Below are positions 37,007 to 46,244 of a stretch of 64,000 nt of DNA, piece after piece. A program made the translations under genes and the position numbers. The first letter of the stretch is position 1; the number at the start of each line of letters is the position of its first letter. A model generated the notes under the pieces. That model made no database searches. It worked only from the letters and a program-made list of their open reading frames with translations, and was not told where the DNA came from. Source of the DNA: Bacteroidota bacterium (GTDB taxonomy: Bacteria; Bacteroidota; JABWAT01); NCBI GenBank assembly GCA_020161835.1, contig JAIUNL010000002.1, positions 280,417 through 344,416 of the forward strand, in the 5' to 3' direction.

Positions 37007-37525
37007 TCAGGGTGTAACTGAAAGACTATGAACAAAAGCAGTAAGTTTTAAAATATCATCGGTAGGAATCTGACCTTTGTAAGCAGGCATTCCTTTTGGA
37101 CGACCAATATCAATCGACTTATAAATCGCCTTTGCATCACCGCCATATACCCATTCAGCATCCTTCAGATTCGGACCAATCAAACCTTCAGCACCAGCAC
37201 CATGGCAAGCAGCACAAGGTTGGGTTGAGTACAATACCTTACCTTCTTCAATAGCAGCAGCATTATTGAAAAACTTGTCATATTGTATTGAATCAACAAC
37301 TGTTGCAGCGAGTTTTTTCTTAAAAACTTCCATATCAGAGTTGAATTCACCTTCCTGAGTCCACCCAGAAACACCCGGGAGGTAACTTGGGGTATAATAT
37401 ATCCCAAAACCAAGAAGAACGAGAGCAATCAACTTAAAACTGAATGGAAGTTTGTTCCTGGTTTCAGGATTGTATTCTATTCCATCATAGTCTGATTGCT
37501 TATCATTTTTTTCATTTTCTTGCAT
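37007..37525 (-). CDS. ccoP: cbb3 oxidase cytochrome c subunit III (CcoP), short one-heme form
   Basis: 172 residues: a cytoplasmic N-terminus, one membrane helix (about 29-47) and a single cytochrome c domain with heme motif C104-AAC107-H108 and a likely axial Met in GRPKGMPAYKG. Classical CcoP has two heme domains and about 300 residues, so this is a reduced form. ATG 37525 has GAGGAG seven bases upstream; the frame opens at 37543. It overlaps the end of ccoQ by 14 bases. Confidence 0.88.
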   Translation of the reverse strand: MQENEKNDKQSDYDGIEYNPETRNKLPFSFKLIALVLLGFGIYYTPSYLPGVSGWTQEGEFNSDMEVFKKKLAATVVDSIQYDKFFNNAAAIEEGKVLYSTQPCAACHGAGAEGLIGPNLKDAEWVYGGDAKAIYKSIDIGRPKGMPAYKGQIPTDDILKLTAFVHSLSVTP

Positions 37526-37667
37526 CTTGACTCTCCTCATCATCTAATAGCATGTCGTACTTGGGTTGTTCAACAGATTTTTTAATGCTTTTCCGGTAAT
37601 AATATATGATGATTACCAGCATAGAAATGCCGAGTAAAATCGTCAATCCCGCCTGAATGTAACCCAT
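37512..37667 (-). CDS. ccoQ: cbb3 oxidase small subunit CcoQ-like, 51 aa
   Basis: A short gene found by eye between ccoO and ccoP: ATG at 37667, TGA at 37512, 51 codons. It encodes one membrane helix (ILLGISMLVIIIYYYRKS) followed by a charged tail, the size and layout of CcoQ/FixQ. AGAGGT lies eight bases upstream of the ATG. It begins one base after the ccoO stop and overlaps ccoP by 14 bases, so translation is coupled. Sequence identity of CcoQ proteins is low; position is the main evidence. Confidence 0.85.
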   Translation of the reverse strand: MGYIQAGLTILLGISMLVIIIYYYRKSIKKSVEQPKYDMLLDDEESQDARK

Positions 37668-37668
37668 T

Positions 37669-38367
37669 TTATTTTACCTCTGTTTCAGGTGTTGTAACCA
37701 ATGAATCAGGCACAACCGGACTGACGGTTGCAGAATCAACCACAGTTTCAACCGCTGCCTTGTTAATCATAGTTCCCAAAACCTGAAGATAAGCAACCAT
37801 TGCATCCATTTCAGTTTTACCAGCGAGTAATTCTGGTGCAGCTGCAATTTCTTCATCTGTGTAAGGAACACCAACCGTACGCAATGCTCCCATTTTACTT
37901 TTGATATTGGAAGGATCAAGTGGAGTCGTTGCCATAAAAGCATAGGCTGGCATATTTGATTCTTTCACAAGTGATCTTGGATCAGTCATGTGCTGTACAT
38001 GCCAGGAATCAGGATATTTACCCCCGATACGTGCAAGATCAGGTCCGGTTCTTTTTGAACCCCAAAGAAACGGGTGATCATAAGCAAATTCACCCGATTT
38101 TGAAAATTCTCCATAGCGAAGAACTTCATCCCGCAAAGGACGAACCGTTTGGGTGTGGCAGTTATTACAACCTTCACGCATGTAAATATCACGGCCTTCG
38201 AGCTCAAGAGCTGTGTAAGGTCTTACTGTTGAAATTTTTACTTCCATCCCTTCCATAAAGAAAGGTAGAAGTGCAGTTACCACACTCCCGATCAGAATGA
38301 CCAGAAGTGTAACGATAATGAGAATGACTGGTTTACGTTCCAGAACATTGACTTGGTTTTCACTCAT
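37669..38367 (-). CDS. ccoO: cbb3 oxidase mono-heme cytochrome c subunit II (CcoO)
   Basis: 232 residues. A membrane helix (about 13-35) precedes the cytochrome c domain with C67-NNC70-H71 in GRDIYMREGCNNCHTQTVRP, an exact CcoO signature, and the conserved FLWGSKRTGPDLAR. It passes electrons to the CcoN heme/copper centre. The ATG overlaps the ccoN stop by ATGA. The C-terminal 30 residues are Val/Thr/Pro-rich, an extension of no known role. Confidence 0.95.
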   Translation of the reverse strand: MSENQVNVLERKPVILIIVTLLVILIGSVVTALLPFFMEGMEVKISTVRPYTALELEGRDIYMREGCNNCHTQTVRPLRDEVLRYGEFSKSGEFAYDHPFLWGSKRTGPDLARIGGKYPDSWHVQHMTDPRSLVKESNMPAYAFMATTPLDPSNIKSKMGALRTVGVPYTDEEIAAAPELLAGKTEMDAMVAYLQVLGTMINKAAVETVVDSATVSPVVPDSLVTTPETEVK

Positions 38368-39770
38368 ACTGCACCTTCAGTCTTGACTTTAGAAGCCTGG
38401 CTTCCTTGTTGGATGGTCTTGAAAATATTATAGGCAAAGACAATGGCACCGGCAAGGAAAATAATTCCGCCGATTGACCGGATGTCCCAATAAATATAGG
38501 ATGCTGTAATTGAATCCTGAAAAGTATACTTCAGAGATCCGTCAGCATTTGTGGCTTTCCACATGGCACCCTGCATAATTCCGGCAATCCACATACTGAT
38601 GCTGTAAATAATTTGTCCAGTAAAAACTAACCAGAAGTGAGTGTTTGCAAGCTTTACAGAATACAAGTCAGTTTTGTAAATTTTTGGAATGACATAATAG
38701 AAAGAGGCCATAATCGTCATTGCAAACCAGCCCATTGTTCCCATGTGAACGTGCCCGGGAACCCAGTCTGTATAGTGAATAAGGGAGGAAATTGACCTGA
38801 TTGCCTGAGACGGACCTTGTAGGGTCTGCAGACCGTAAAAAGTAATTCCCAGAATGAAAAATTTGGCAAGATAATTGGTTTTCATCTGTTCCCAGTTATT
38901 TCCCATGGTCAGATATCCGTTGATCACACTTCCCCAACTTGGAGCAATGAGCATGAGTGAGAATGCAATAGCAACGGTTTGAAGCCAGTCAGGTACGGGT
39001 GTCCAGATCAGGTGGTGAGCACCGGTCCAGAGATACATAAAAACCAATGACCAGAAAGCCACAATACTTAACCTATGTGAGAATAAAGGCAGGTTGGTGA
39101 CTTTCGGGAAAAAGTAGAAGAAAATAGCAAGAATAGGCGTTGTAAAAACAAAGGCTACAGCGTTATGACCATACCACCATTGCACATTTGCATCGTTGAC
39201 CCCTGCATAAAGGGAATAAGATTTAAACAATGAAGCAGGAACTGCAAGATTGTTAAAAATATAAAGAACGGCGACGCCAAGAATCGTTGCAATCACATAC
39301 CACAGTGACACATACATTTTACTAACCGTTTTGGTTAAAATGGTGCCCAGCATATTCACAGCAAAAAATACCCAGAATAGAACAACCAGAATGTCAATTG
39401 GCCACTCAAGTTCAGCATATTCTTTGGTTGTGCTAAAACCAAGATGGAGGGTAATAACTGCAGCTGCAATGGTCAGGTTGTAAAGCCAGAAATTAAATTT
39501 GGCTAGCTTGGGCAAAAACAAAGGTGCCTTGGCAAGCCTTGGAACCATATAGTAGGAAAGGGCAAAAATTCCGGAAAGCCCGAAACCAAAAGCACCGCCA
39601 TTGGTATGAATCGGGCGAAGTCTTCCGTAGGAAAACCATTCACCAAAATTTAATCCCGGGTAGACCAGCTGGAGAGAAATCACGACCCCGTAGAGTAATG
39701 ATGCCAGGCCCCAGATGATCATGGAATAGGTGTAGGCCTTTACTGGCCAGCTGTCATATCTTTCTTCCAT
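38364..39770 (-). CDS. ccoN: cbb3-type cytochrome c oxidase catalytic subunit I (CcoN)
   Basis: 468 residues with about 12 membrane segments. Conserved histidine-containing segments include RPIHTNGGAFGFG (about 51-63), the WYGHNAVAFVFTTP copper/tyrosine region and YTDWVPGHVHMGTMGW (heme ligands). This is the proton-pumping O2-reducing subunit of the high-affinity cbb3 oxidase, used at low oxygen. GAGGCG precedes the ATG. It heads the ccoNOQP operon with overlapping or near-abutting genes. The 240-base upstream region lacks a recognisable FNR box. Confidence 0.96.
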   Translation of the reverse strand: MEERYDSWPVKAYTYSMIIWGLASLLYGVVISLQLVYPGLNFGEWFSYGRLRPIHTNGGAFGFGLSGIFALSYYMVPRLAKAPLFLPKLAKFNFWLYNLTIAAAVITLHLGFSTTKEYAELEWPIDILVVLFWVFFAVNMLGTILTKTVSKMYVSLWYVIATILGVAVLYIFNNLAVPASLFKSYSLYAGVNDANVQWWYGHNAVAFVFTTPILAIFFYFFPKVTNLPLFSHRLSIVAFWSLVFMYLWTGAHHLIWTPVPDWLQTVAIAFSLMLIAPSWGSVINGYLTMGNNWEQMKTNYLAKFFILGITFYGLQTLQGPSQAIRSISSLIHYTDWVPGHVHMGTMGWFAMTIMASFYYVIPKIYKTDLYSVKLANTHFWLVFTGQIIYSISMWIAGIMQGAMWKATNADGSLKYTFQDSITASYIYWDIRSIGGIIFLAGAIVFAYNIFKTIQQGSQASKVKTEGAV

Positions 39771-40011
39771 AGTCGCCTCATAAGTTTTTCAACATCTGAA
39801 TTCACCTGAAACTGTTCTGAAATCAGATTTTTTTGGTGAATTGTGGTACAAATATTCTTTATTCGCACCCCAGATTTCTACTTTTGTTACACTTCTATTA
39901 CAGTTCTAATCCATTTCTAAGAAATCAACCTTAGAAATCAAGGATTTTTCTCATCTTTTGACATTTCCTGGCCATTTTTTGATCTCAAACTTTCAAAGTA
40001 AAGGATTTAAT

Positions 40012-40518
40012 TTGAAAACCAAACATTTTATAAATGGAATCAAGTGGATTGGTCTTGTTGCACTGATGCTCATTTTTATTTCATGGTGGGGCAATAAAAC
40101 GATTTCAACATCTGCACCCGAATTATCAATAAATGAAACTGATACAAATGGACAACCCCTTTCAGCTGATTCCCTGAAAGGGAAATGGGTTATTCTGAAT
40201 GTATGGGCAACCTGGTGCCCACCCTGCAGACTCGAAATGCCTGGCCTGGAACGAATTCATAATCCGACTGATGTTGTTGTAATTGGTATCAGCACAGACA
40301 ATCCGGAAGACCTTTATGAATTTTTTAAAACCCATACCATTGAGTTCCCTGTTATTTTACCTTCTTCTGGGTTTATGGCATGGCTGAACCAGATTCACCC
40401 GATAGAAAAGCTGCCAACTTCATTTGTTTTCAACTGGCAGGGAAAACTAGTTAAAATACAGGAAGGATTTTATGGCGACTGGCAGATCAGATGGGATAAA
40501 TTTTGGTATGATGATTAA
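40012..40518 (+). CDS. TlpA-like membrane-anchored thioredoxin
   Basis: 168 residues with an N-terminal membrane anchor (about 12-26) and a thioredoxin fold whose active site is WATW-C69-PP-C72; the cis-Pro region is PTSFVF. TlpA/ResA proteins reduce disulfides in the periplasm, for example in apocytochromes c or copper-site proteins, which fits its place beside the cco operon. The start is taken as TTG 40012, with AAAGGA six bases upstream; no ATG is available before the membrane helix, and the frame is open to 39958. The stop overlaps the convergent BFD-like gene by four bases. Confidence 0.85.
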   Translation: MKTKHFINGIKWIGLVALMLIFISWWGNKTISTSAPELSINETDTNGQPLSADSLKGKWVILNVWATWCPPCRLEMPGLERIHNPTDVVVIGISTDNPEDLYEFFKTHTIEFPVILPSSGFMAWLNQIHPIEKLPTSFVFNWQGKLVKIQEGFYGDWQIRWDKFWYDD

Positions 40519-40736
40519 AAAAGACCGAGTTGTGAGTTTTCTTCTTCCTTTAATTTTAATTTCAATTTTTTTACAAGTGCCGGAACAATTACGTCAAGAT
40601 CAGGGTGACAACTCGTACAACCATCACCAGCCCCTGTTGCGGCCATGACACTTTCAGGCGTTTTCGCACCTTTACTAACAGCATGTTCCAGGTCTTCAAC
40701 TGTGATTCCGTAGCAAAAGCAAACGACCGAATTCAT
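40515..40736 (-). CDS. BFD-like [2Fe-2S]-binding protein
   Basis: 73 residues with C6-x-C8 and C40-xx-C43 spacing inside VCFCYGIT and GCTSCHPDL, the pattern of bacterioferritin-associated ferredoxin and NirB/NasB BFD domains. Such domains hold a [2Fe-2S] cluster for electron transfer. The basic/acidic tail KKLKLKLKEEENSQ is unusual. The ATG overlaps the SDR stop by ATGA, making it the last gene of a five-gene operon. Its electron partner is unknown. Confidence 0.88.
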   Translation of the reverse strand: MNSVVCFCYGITVEDLEHAVSKGAKTPESVMAATGAGDGCTSCHPDLDVIVPALVKKLKLKLKEEENSQLGLF

Positions 40737-41401
40737 TTTGACAGCCTGATAACTGAGCCTGTCACACTCCTGCTTTTTTCAGACATTAGAAACTCAAGTA
40801 CTGAAATGAATTCCTCTGTTTTAATCCATTTATTGAAATCAACATCAGGCATTGAAGTCCGGTTGCCGGTTGTATCCAATGTAGATGGAATGATGGTGTT
40901 AACGGTTATATTCCTTCCTCTTAGTTCCTCAGCCAAAGTCTGGGAAAAATAGTGCAAGGCTGCCTTAGAAACACCATACGCGCCGTATCCAGGATTTGGT
41001 GCCAATCCAGCCTCTGCCCCAACAAATAGGATTGGCGTATGATTTTTTTCTGTAAGTGCAGGAATGATGACTGGCGCAAGTTCCCAGGCAGACTGAAAAT
41101 TCATTTCCATCATCTGTCTAGTTTTGTCTGATGGAGCATTTTCAAAACTTGTTCCACCCCAAAATCCGCCAGAGAGGTGAAACCATGCATCAAACGAAGG
41201 AACCGAAATTAAATAGCTCACCAAATCTTCGGTTAACCCCAGATCATTGGTCTTCCAATTCACCCACGTGAAATTCGGGAATACCTGTTTTGGCTTTTCA
41301 GAACTGTATGTACCTGTTACACGAAACCCGTTCAGGCAAAAGAATTCAGAAACAGCCAAACCCAGTGCACCACTTGCACCCGAGATAAAAATTGATTTCA
41401 T
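40733..41401 (-). CDS. Short-chain dehydrogenase/reductase family protein
   Basis: 222 residues. The cofactor motif GASGALG is at 8-14, the catalytic Tyr-Lys is YGAYGVSK, and the N-rich strand preceding is replaced by FHLSGGFWGG. It is a classical SDR, shorter than the usual 250 residues. Substrate unknown. The ATG at 41401 begins the Rossmann strand directly (KSIFISG) and lies two bases after the GWxTD gene stop; the frame opens eight codons upstream inside that gene. Downstream it overlaps the BFD-like gene. Confidence 0.9.
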   Translation of the reverse strand: MKSIFISGASGALGLAVSEFFCLNGFRVTGTYSSEKPKQVFPNFTWVNWKTNDLGLTEDLVSYLISVPSFDAWFHLSGGFWGGTSFENAPSDKTRQMMEMNFQSAWELAPVIIPALTEKNHTPILFVGAEAGLAPNPGYGAYGVSKAALHYFSQTLAEELRGRNITVNTIIPSTLDTTGNRTSMPDVDFNKWIKTEEFISVLEFLMSEKSRSVTGSVIRLSK

Positions 41402-41403
41402 TT

Positions 41404-42831
41404 TTATTTTATATTTTTTTCCCACTCACGCCGGTACTCAAGCCAGAAGTCATCATAAGTGTAATAATCAAAATACCGGTCAAAACTGTAACCAACTATA
41501 GAATCATCAACCCTGATCGGATTAAAACTCAAAGGTATCATGGCACCTGCCCGTCTGTAGTTGTAATACCAGGTAAGTTCAGTGGGCTTCCATTCAACAT
41601 TCACGGGCGGACCCAACACAATATAGAGCATTCCAACATCAGTTTTCCAACCGGGTTTATAGGTTGAGAACAAATAATTTGCTTCTTCTGCCCGCTGATA
41701 AAAAAGTGCGATTTTTCGTTTGGCCGCTTCAACGTTTCCGTTTGAAAGTCGTAGCCAGAATTTATCAAAATTCTGTTTTAAAAGTGAATCTCTACCTTCA
41801 ACGATTGATTCATATTCACCCGAGGTTGCAAGATACCTTACTATTTCAACCGCTTCCCGAATAGATTTGATGTAAGGATAGCCTTTCGGGAAAATATAAA
41901 AGGTTTCCTTTTTTGAAGTAAAAACCTGATCACCTGCGCGCAAAAATACCTGACCTGTAAAAACACCTGGTTTGAGCGTATCAGGCAATGGAATGTTAAA
42001 TTCAATTGACCGGCGGATATCAGCCCTCAGAAGGGTATCCAGAGGAGAAACTGAATACACGATTTTATCAGGTTTGTAACCACGGGTTTCAATGGTTCCG
42101 TCTATCGGATTTAATCCCCAAATGGGTCTGGCAACAACTGTATCTGACTTCAGCCGGTTGATGACAAGCTCCACTTTAATATCTCCAGATGAAACCGGTA
42201 AACCCACATCAAAATTAAAGGCCGTACCGTTCTGATCACCTGCAATCAGGCGTTTTGTCAGAGAAATATTTTCCTTTTCTGAAGATTCTAAAAAGCGTAA
42301 ACTGGATAACTGGTAAGTATGCTCATTTGGTTCAAGCATGTAACCTGAGGCAATTCTAAAATCAGATTTTGAATTTTCATCTGAAAAAACACCTTCTATT
42401 TTGTGGGCACCCCGCCCTTCAGGAAGCTGAATGTGTATTTTTTCAAAAACAAAGTCCTTTGTTTTTGAAAAATTATCCACCAGCTTTGAACGCAAAATAA
42501 GGGTATCGAGCACAATATCATTATCCCCCCCTTTTACACTCATACTCAGTGAATAACTGGCTTTAAACCCATCTGCAGTCTGAATAAAACTTAGTTCATG
42601 ACGGGGTATTTGTAAAGAGAAAAAAACAGTAAGTTTTGACTCTGCAATCCGGGTATAAACTGCATAATTGATATGTTTTCGGGCAAACGGATTCATCTGA
42701 TCAGCGATATACTGCCTTGAAGATTCAGACTGTGAACATGATTGCAAAAGGAAAGGTAATACACAAAAAAGGGTCAGTATTGAATTTAAACCATACTGTA
42801 ACCTTTTGTGGAATAATGCCTTAATTTTCAT
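41404..42831 (-). CDS. GWxTD-domain lipoprotein
   Basis: 475 residues with a lipoprotein signal (PFLLQSC, Cys about 31). The C-terminal region contains the GWxTD-type core: GWKTDVGMLYIVLGPPVNVE and then TWYYNYRR. The middle (about 100-330) is beta-rich. GWxTD proteins are common in Ignavibacteria, Gemmatimonadetes and related phyla and have no established function. ATG 42831 shares one base with the stop of the LytM gene (TGATG), so the two are probably co-translated. I suggest an envelope role tied to the upstream peptidase. Confidence 0.88.
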   Translation of the reverse strand: MKIKALFHKRLQYGLNSILTLFCVLPFLLQSCSQSESSRQYIADQMNPFARKHINYAVYTRIAESKLTVFFSLQIPRHELSFIQTADGFKASYSLSMSVKGGDNDIVLDTLILRSKLVDNFSKTKDFVFEKIHIQLPEGRGAHKIEGVFSDENSKSDFRIASGYMLEPNEHTYQLSSLRFLESSEKENISLTKRLIAGDQNGTAFNFDVGLPVSSGDIKVELVINRLKSDTVVARPIWGLNPIDGTIETRGYKPDKIVYSVSPLDTLLRADIRRSIEFNIPLPDTLKPGVFTGQVFLRAGDQVFTSKKETFYIFPKGYPYIKSIREAVEIVRYLATSGEYESIVEGRDSLLKQNFDKFWLRLSNGNVEAAKRKIALFYQRAEEANYLFSTYKPGWKTDVGMLYIVLGPPVNVEWKPTELTWYYNYRRAGAMIPLSFNPIRVDDSIVGYSFDRYFDYYTYDDFWLEYRREWEKNIK

Positions 42832-44930
42832 CAGCGACCTTTCCAATTGAATATTTCAGTAGTCCGGTTTCCGGTTTTATCTTCAAGCGAAAGTACAACC
42901 TGGTAATCTGAAGCGGGTTTCACACGGTCTGTGTAAACTTTAAGTAATGCCTTTTCCGGGTCAAATTCAGCAAGACACCATTGTTTATTTACCAGCACTT
43001 TAATTGAACTGGTGTTTAGTCCGGTTCCGGCATCCTTAATTTTAAACTCAAGTTTCTTCCCGGTAATCCGGCTGCCGGATCCAGATTTTTGAATCAAAAT
43101 TGGCGGTAATGAATCCTGACCATAACCATAAACGCCCAGTGAATTAAAATTAGAAACAAAATAATCATCCACGGTTCTATTCCCAATAAATGAGGAAGAA
43201 TTTCGGTTAAACCGGTATAAACCAATGCCCGATTTCATTTTTTGAGTTTTTTTAAACTTTAATTCTGCTAGAGAATAAAACGGAACTGAACCAGAACCCA
43301 ATTCTAACCGGTAATCAGAAAAATCTGAAAGATATCCAGTTTCTGTGAAAGTAATCCATTGAGGGGAAAATAAGTTTCCCGCATCGAAAAAAACAGAGTT
43401 TCCAGATGCCAGATTAACCGTCTGTGGTGTTGTATTGGTGATATAGACATACTGCCACTGTTTTTCTAAAATCAAACTTTCGTTGCTATTCATCAGTTTT
43501 AAAGAAAAATTCTGGGGTACCAGCATTGATTGAACCTGAAAATCAATAAAAAGTGATTGTTTACCGGTCACAACCTGTACGGGTAAAAGACTATGATTCC
43601 CTTGGATGAGTGCAATTCTGAACTCTTTTTTAGCCACTGATTTACCACGGATGTCCAATCTGATTTTATCTTCTTCACGACTCACAAAAAAGGTATCAAT
43701 ATCAGATTTTTCAAGATTGCCTGAGGCACCGGTTACCGGGTACCAAATAAGAGGGGCAACTTCCGCCGGAACATTAACAGAAAATTCAGGTATTGAATAT
43801 TTTTTCCGCTCTTTTACAGCCAGGAATTGCAGACCAGAAACATCCTGCTCTGTTTGATATTCAAATTTGAAATTTAATTCGGTTTGGTTTCCCAATAAAT
43901 CACTCACGACAACCCGGCCGGTATGAAGACCAGAGTTTAAACCAAAAATCCTTCCAGCCTTTTCAGAAATTTTGTTGTAAATCACCAGCGGATTGGGTTC
44001 CGACTCAAACAACCGGGTAAACCTGCCAAAACCATCTCTTAAAAATTCAGGTTCACGGTCAATCAGGATGTAACGTGCCTCATCAACCGGGAATTGATCA
44101 TATTGTATTTCATAATGCAGTTTACCATCTATCCACAACTGAACCTGGTGAAATCCGTATTTATTTGATTTTCCGGAACTGAGATCATAGCCATCAATTA
44201 AGAAACCGGCATTTTCTGTGATGACCGGAGTATCGCTTAATTCAAGGCCCCCAGAATTTTGCCTTTTGAAATCCTTATAAATGACCGGCTCAAAACTATG
44301 ATTGACTTTCCCTGAAAATGTTAAGGGTCTGACTCCCAAACCTGTAATCGTGGGGGGCGTGATGTCCTGAAATTGTCCTTTTTGGAATCTCAACGGATTG
44401 AGCTCATTCCCTGACGGATCCCTGATTTCAAAATGAAGATGCGGACTTCCAATTCCGGTTTCACCTGTAAAGGCAACCAGATCACCTCTTTTAACGGGCA
44501 AATCTTTCGGATTAAGAAAAATATTCAATTCGTTTCGCATCAGTTCATAATGTTTATCAAGAACAAACTGTTTAACTTTTCCTGCAAAACCATCAAGGTG
44601 GGCATAAACCGTTACATATCCGCTTTTATGTGTAATATATAAGGCCTTTCCATAGCCGGATGGTGAAACCCGGATTCTGGAAATGTACCCGTCTTCAGCA
44701 GAATATACATCGTACCCAACCTGGTTCCAGGTTTTAATGTCAATACCATAATGGTAGTGGGTGGCACGAAATTCTGCAAAAGTTGAGGTGAGTTCATGAC
44801 TTGCGTTCGTTGGCCAAATAAAATCGAGTCCCAATTTTTGGGCACGGTCAACGTAAGAAGGAGTTTGGGACGTTACCTGTTCAATTGGCAGAATAAAAAA
44901 CAAAATCAAAAGCAGGGGGGAAAGCTGCAT
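42831..44930 (-). CDS. M23 (LytM) family metallopeptidase with long C-terminal region
   Basis: 699 residues: signal peptide (about 1-21), then an M23 domain with H60-YGI-D64, H111 (YAHLDG) and H164-L-H166 (GSPHLHFEI), all zinc and catalytic positions intact. Residues ~200-699 are beta-rich, Ig-like, without a known catalytic motif. M23 enzymes cleave peptidoglycan cross-links or act as scaffolds. It lies 15 bases after the FAH gene and overlaps the GWxTD gene by one base. Confidence 0.9.
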   Translation of the reverse strand: MQLSPLLLILFFILPIEQVTSQTPSYVDRAQKLGLDFIWPTNASHELTSTFAEFRATHYHYGIDIKTWNQVGYDVYSAEDGYISRIRVSPSGYGKALYITHKSGYVTVYAHLDGFAGKVKQFVLDKHYELMRNELNIFLNPKDLPVKRGDLVAFTGETGIGSPHLHFEIRDPSGNELNPLRFQKGQFQDITPPTITGLGVRPLTFSGKVNHSFEPVIYKDFKRQNSGGLELSDTPVITENAGFLIDGYDLSSGKSNKYGFHQVQLWIDGKLHYEIQYDQFPVDEARYILIDREPEFLRDGFGRFTRLFESEPNPLVIYNKISEKAGRIFGLNSGLHTGRVVVSDLLGNQTELNFKFEYQTEQDVSGLQFLAVKERKKYSIPEFSVNVPAEVAPLIWYPVTGASGNLEKSDIDTFFVSREEDKIRLDIRGKSVAKKEFRIALIQGNHSLLPVQVVTGKQSLFIDFQVQSMLVPQNFSLKLMNSNESLILEKQWQYVYITNTTPQTVNLASGNSVFFDAGNLFSPQWITFTETGYLSDFSDYRLELGSGSVPFYSLAELKFKKTQKMKSGIGLYRFNRNSSSFIGNRTVDDYFVSNFNSLGVYGYGQDSLPPILIQKSGSGSRITGKKLEFKIKDAGTGLNTSSIKVLVNKQWCLAEFDPEKALLKVYTDRVKPASDYQVVLSLEDKTGNRTTEIFNWKGR

Positions 44931-44945
44931 AAAGGAATTGGGCTG

Positions 44946-45611
44946 TTAAGATGAAAAAATAAAAGTCGTTGAACCAATTTCTGATATTGAGACTTTAACA
45001 TGATCACCGGGATTAATTGGGCCTACGCCTTCTGGTGTTCCTGTAAAAATGAGATCTCCGGGTTCAAGAGTAAAAATTCCTGAAAGGTAACTGATGAGTT
45101 CGGGAACGGAAAAAATCATATTCCGGCAAAATCCGTGCTGCCTCAGATCCCCGTTTATTTCACATTTGATTTCAAGGTTCTCAACTGCAGAAACCTGTTC
45201 AGTGAACTGCCCTAAAGGTGCAGATCCATCAAAAGCTTTTGCAATTTCCCAGGGAAGACCGCCTTTTTTAAGTTCTGACTGGACATCACGTAAAGTCAGA
45301 TCAAGACCTAATCCATAACCTGCAATGTAAGATTCAGCATCAGAAACCTGAATGTTTTTGCCGGTTTTACCGATCAGGATAACCAGTTCAGCTTCATGCT
45401 GCAGATCATTACCATGTGTTGGGAAAGGAACCGTTGCACCGTGAGGAAGAAGTGCATTTCGTCCTTTCATAAATACGACAGGCTTAACAGGAAGCGCATT
45501 GCCGAGTTCCCGGGCATGACTTTCGTAATTTCTGCCAATACAAAAGATTTTTCCGGGAAAAACTTCACGTCCGGCAGGTTGCAGTGTAATCATCAGATCT
45601 GTTTTACTCAT
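44946..45611 (-). CDS. Fumarylacetoacetate hydrolase family protein
   Basis: 221 residues of the short FAH family (FAHD1/YcgM-like). It has FCIGRNYESHAREL at the N-terminus, the metal site HEAELVILIGK (E-x-E), D in GLDLTLRDVQ, and the ending FTGTPEGVGPINPGD. Relatives are acylpyruvases, oxaloacetate decarboxylases or aromatic-degradation hydrolases. It is the first gene of the operon with LytM, GWxTD, SDR and BFD genes; a functional link is not obvious. Confidence 0.93.
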   Translation of the reverse strand: MSKTDLMITLQPAGREVFPGKIFCIGRNYESHARELGNALPVKPVVFMKGRNALLPHGATVPFPTHGNDLQHEAELVILIGKTGKNIQVSDAESYIAGYGLGLDLTLRDVQSELKKGGLPWEIAKAFDGSAPLGQFTEQVSAVENLEIKCEINGDLRQHGFCRNMIFSVPELISYLSGIFTLEPGDLIFTGTPEGVGPINPGDHVKVSISEIGSTTFIFSS

Positions 45612-45760
45612 GGTTAAAGATACAAATTCATTATCCGAATCGGAATTGTTTCAATCGGTATTTTAAGGAAAATCCAATGAAGCAGATATGGGTAATAAGT
45701 TGAAAATAAGTGTAAAAAATTGTATCTATCGTAAGGTTAAATTTTTGGTACAATCTTTTT

Positions 45761-46243
45761 ATGAGTCACGTCGTTTCTGCCGGTTTATTGATGTACCGAA
45801 TACAAAACCTTCATCTCGAGGTTTTTATTGCACATCCGGGCGGACCCTATTTCAGGAACAAAGACTGGGGCATCTGGAGTATCCCGAAAGGCGTTGTTGA
45901 GCCTGATGAAGAACTGATGGATGCTGCAACCCGTGAGTTTATGGAAGAAACCGGGCTGGTTTTAAATGGTGAAGAATATATTCCGCTGGGATATGTTGTT
46001 CAACGTGGAGGAAAAACAGTTTATTGCTGGGCGTTTGAAGGGAATGTTGAAGATACAACCCCAATTTACAGCAATACCTTCAGTCTTGAATGGCCACCCA
46101 ATTCGGGTATTGTTAAAGTTTACCCCGAAACTGACAAAGCCATGTTTTTCAATTCTGAAATGGCCAAAAAAAAGATGAACCCTGCTCAGGCAGATTTTGT
46201 TGACCGCCTTCATGCCATACTGAAAGTTAAAAGAAAAATTTAA
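45761..46243 (+). CDS. NUDIX hydrolase, diadenosine-polyphosphatase-like
   Basis: 160 residues. The NUDIX box runs GVVEPDEELMDAATREFMEE then TG (about 48-69), complete including REFMEETG. The preceding WGIWSIPKG and the N-terminal SAGLLMYRIQN suit the group that hydrolyses bis(5'-nucleosyl) polyphosphates or sanitises nucleotides. Substrate not determinable. ATG 45761 follows an AT-rich leader without a clear Shine-Dalgarno. It is a single plus-strand gene between two minus-strand operons. Confidence 0.9.
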   Translation: MSHVVSAGLLMYRIQNLHLEVFIAHPGGPYFRNKDWGIWSIPKGVVEPDEELMDAATREFMEETGLVLNGEEYIPLGYVVQRGGKTVYCWAFEGNVEDTTPIYSNTFSLEWPPNSGIVKVYPETDKAMFFNSEMAKKKMNPAQADFVDRLHAILKVKRKI

Positions 46244-46244
46244 T

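Noticed and set aside
39771..40011. FNR/Anr-type operator upstream of ccoN
   Set aside because: No TTGAT-N4-ATCAA-like palindrome could be found, although oxygen control would be expected.
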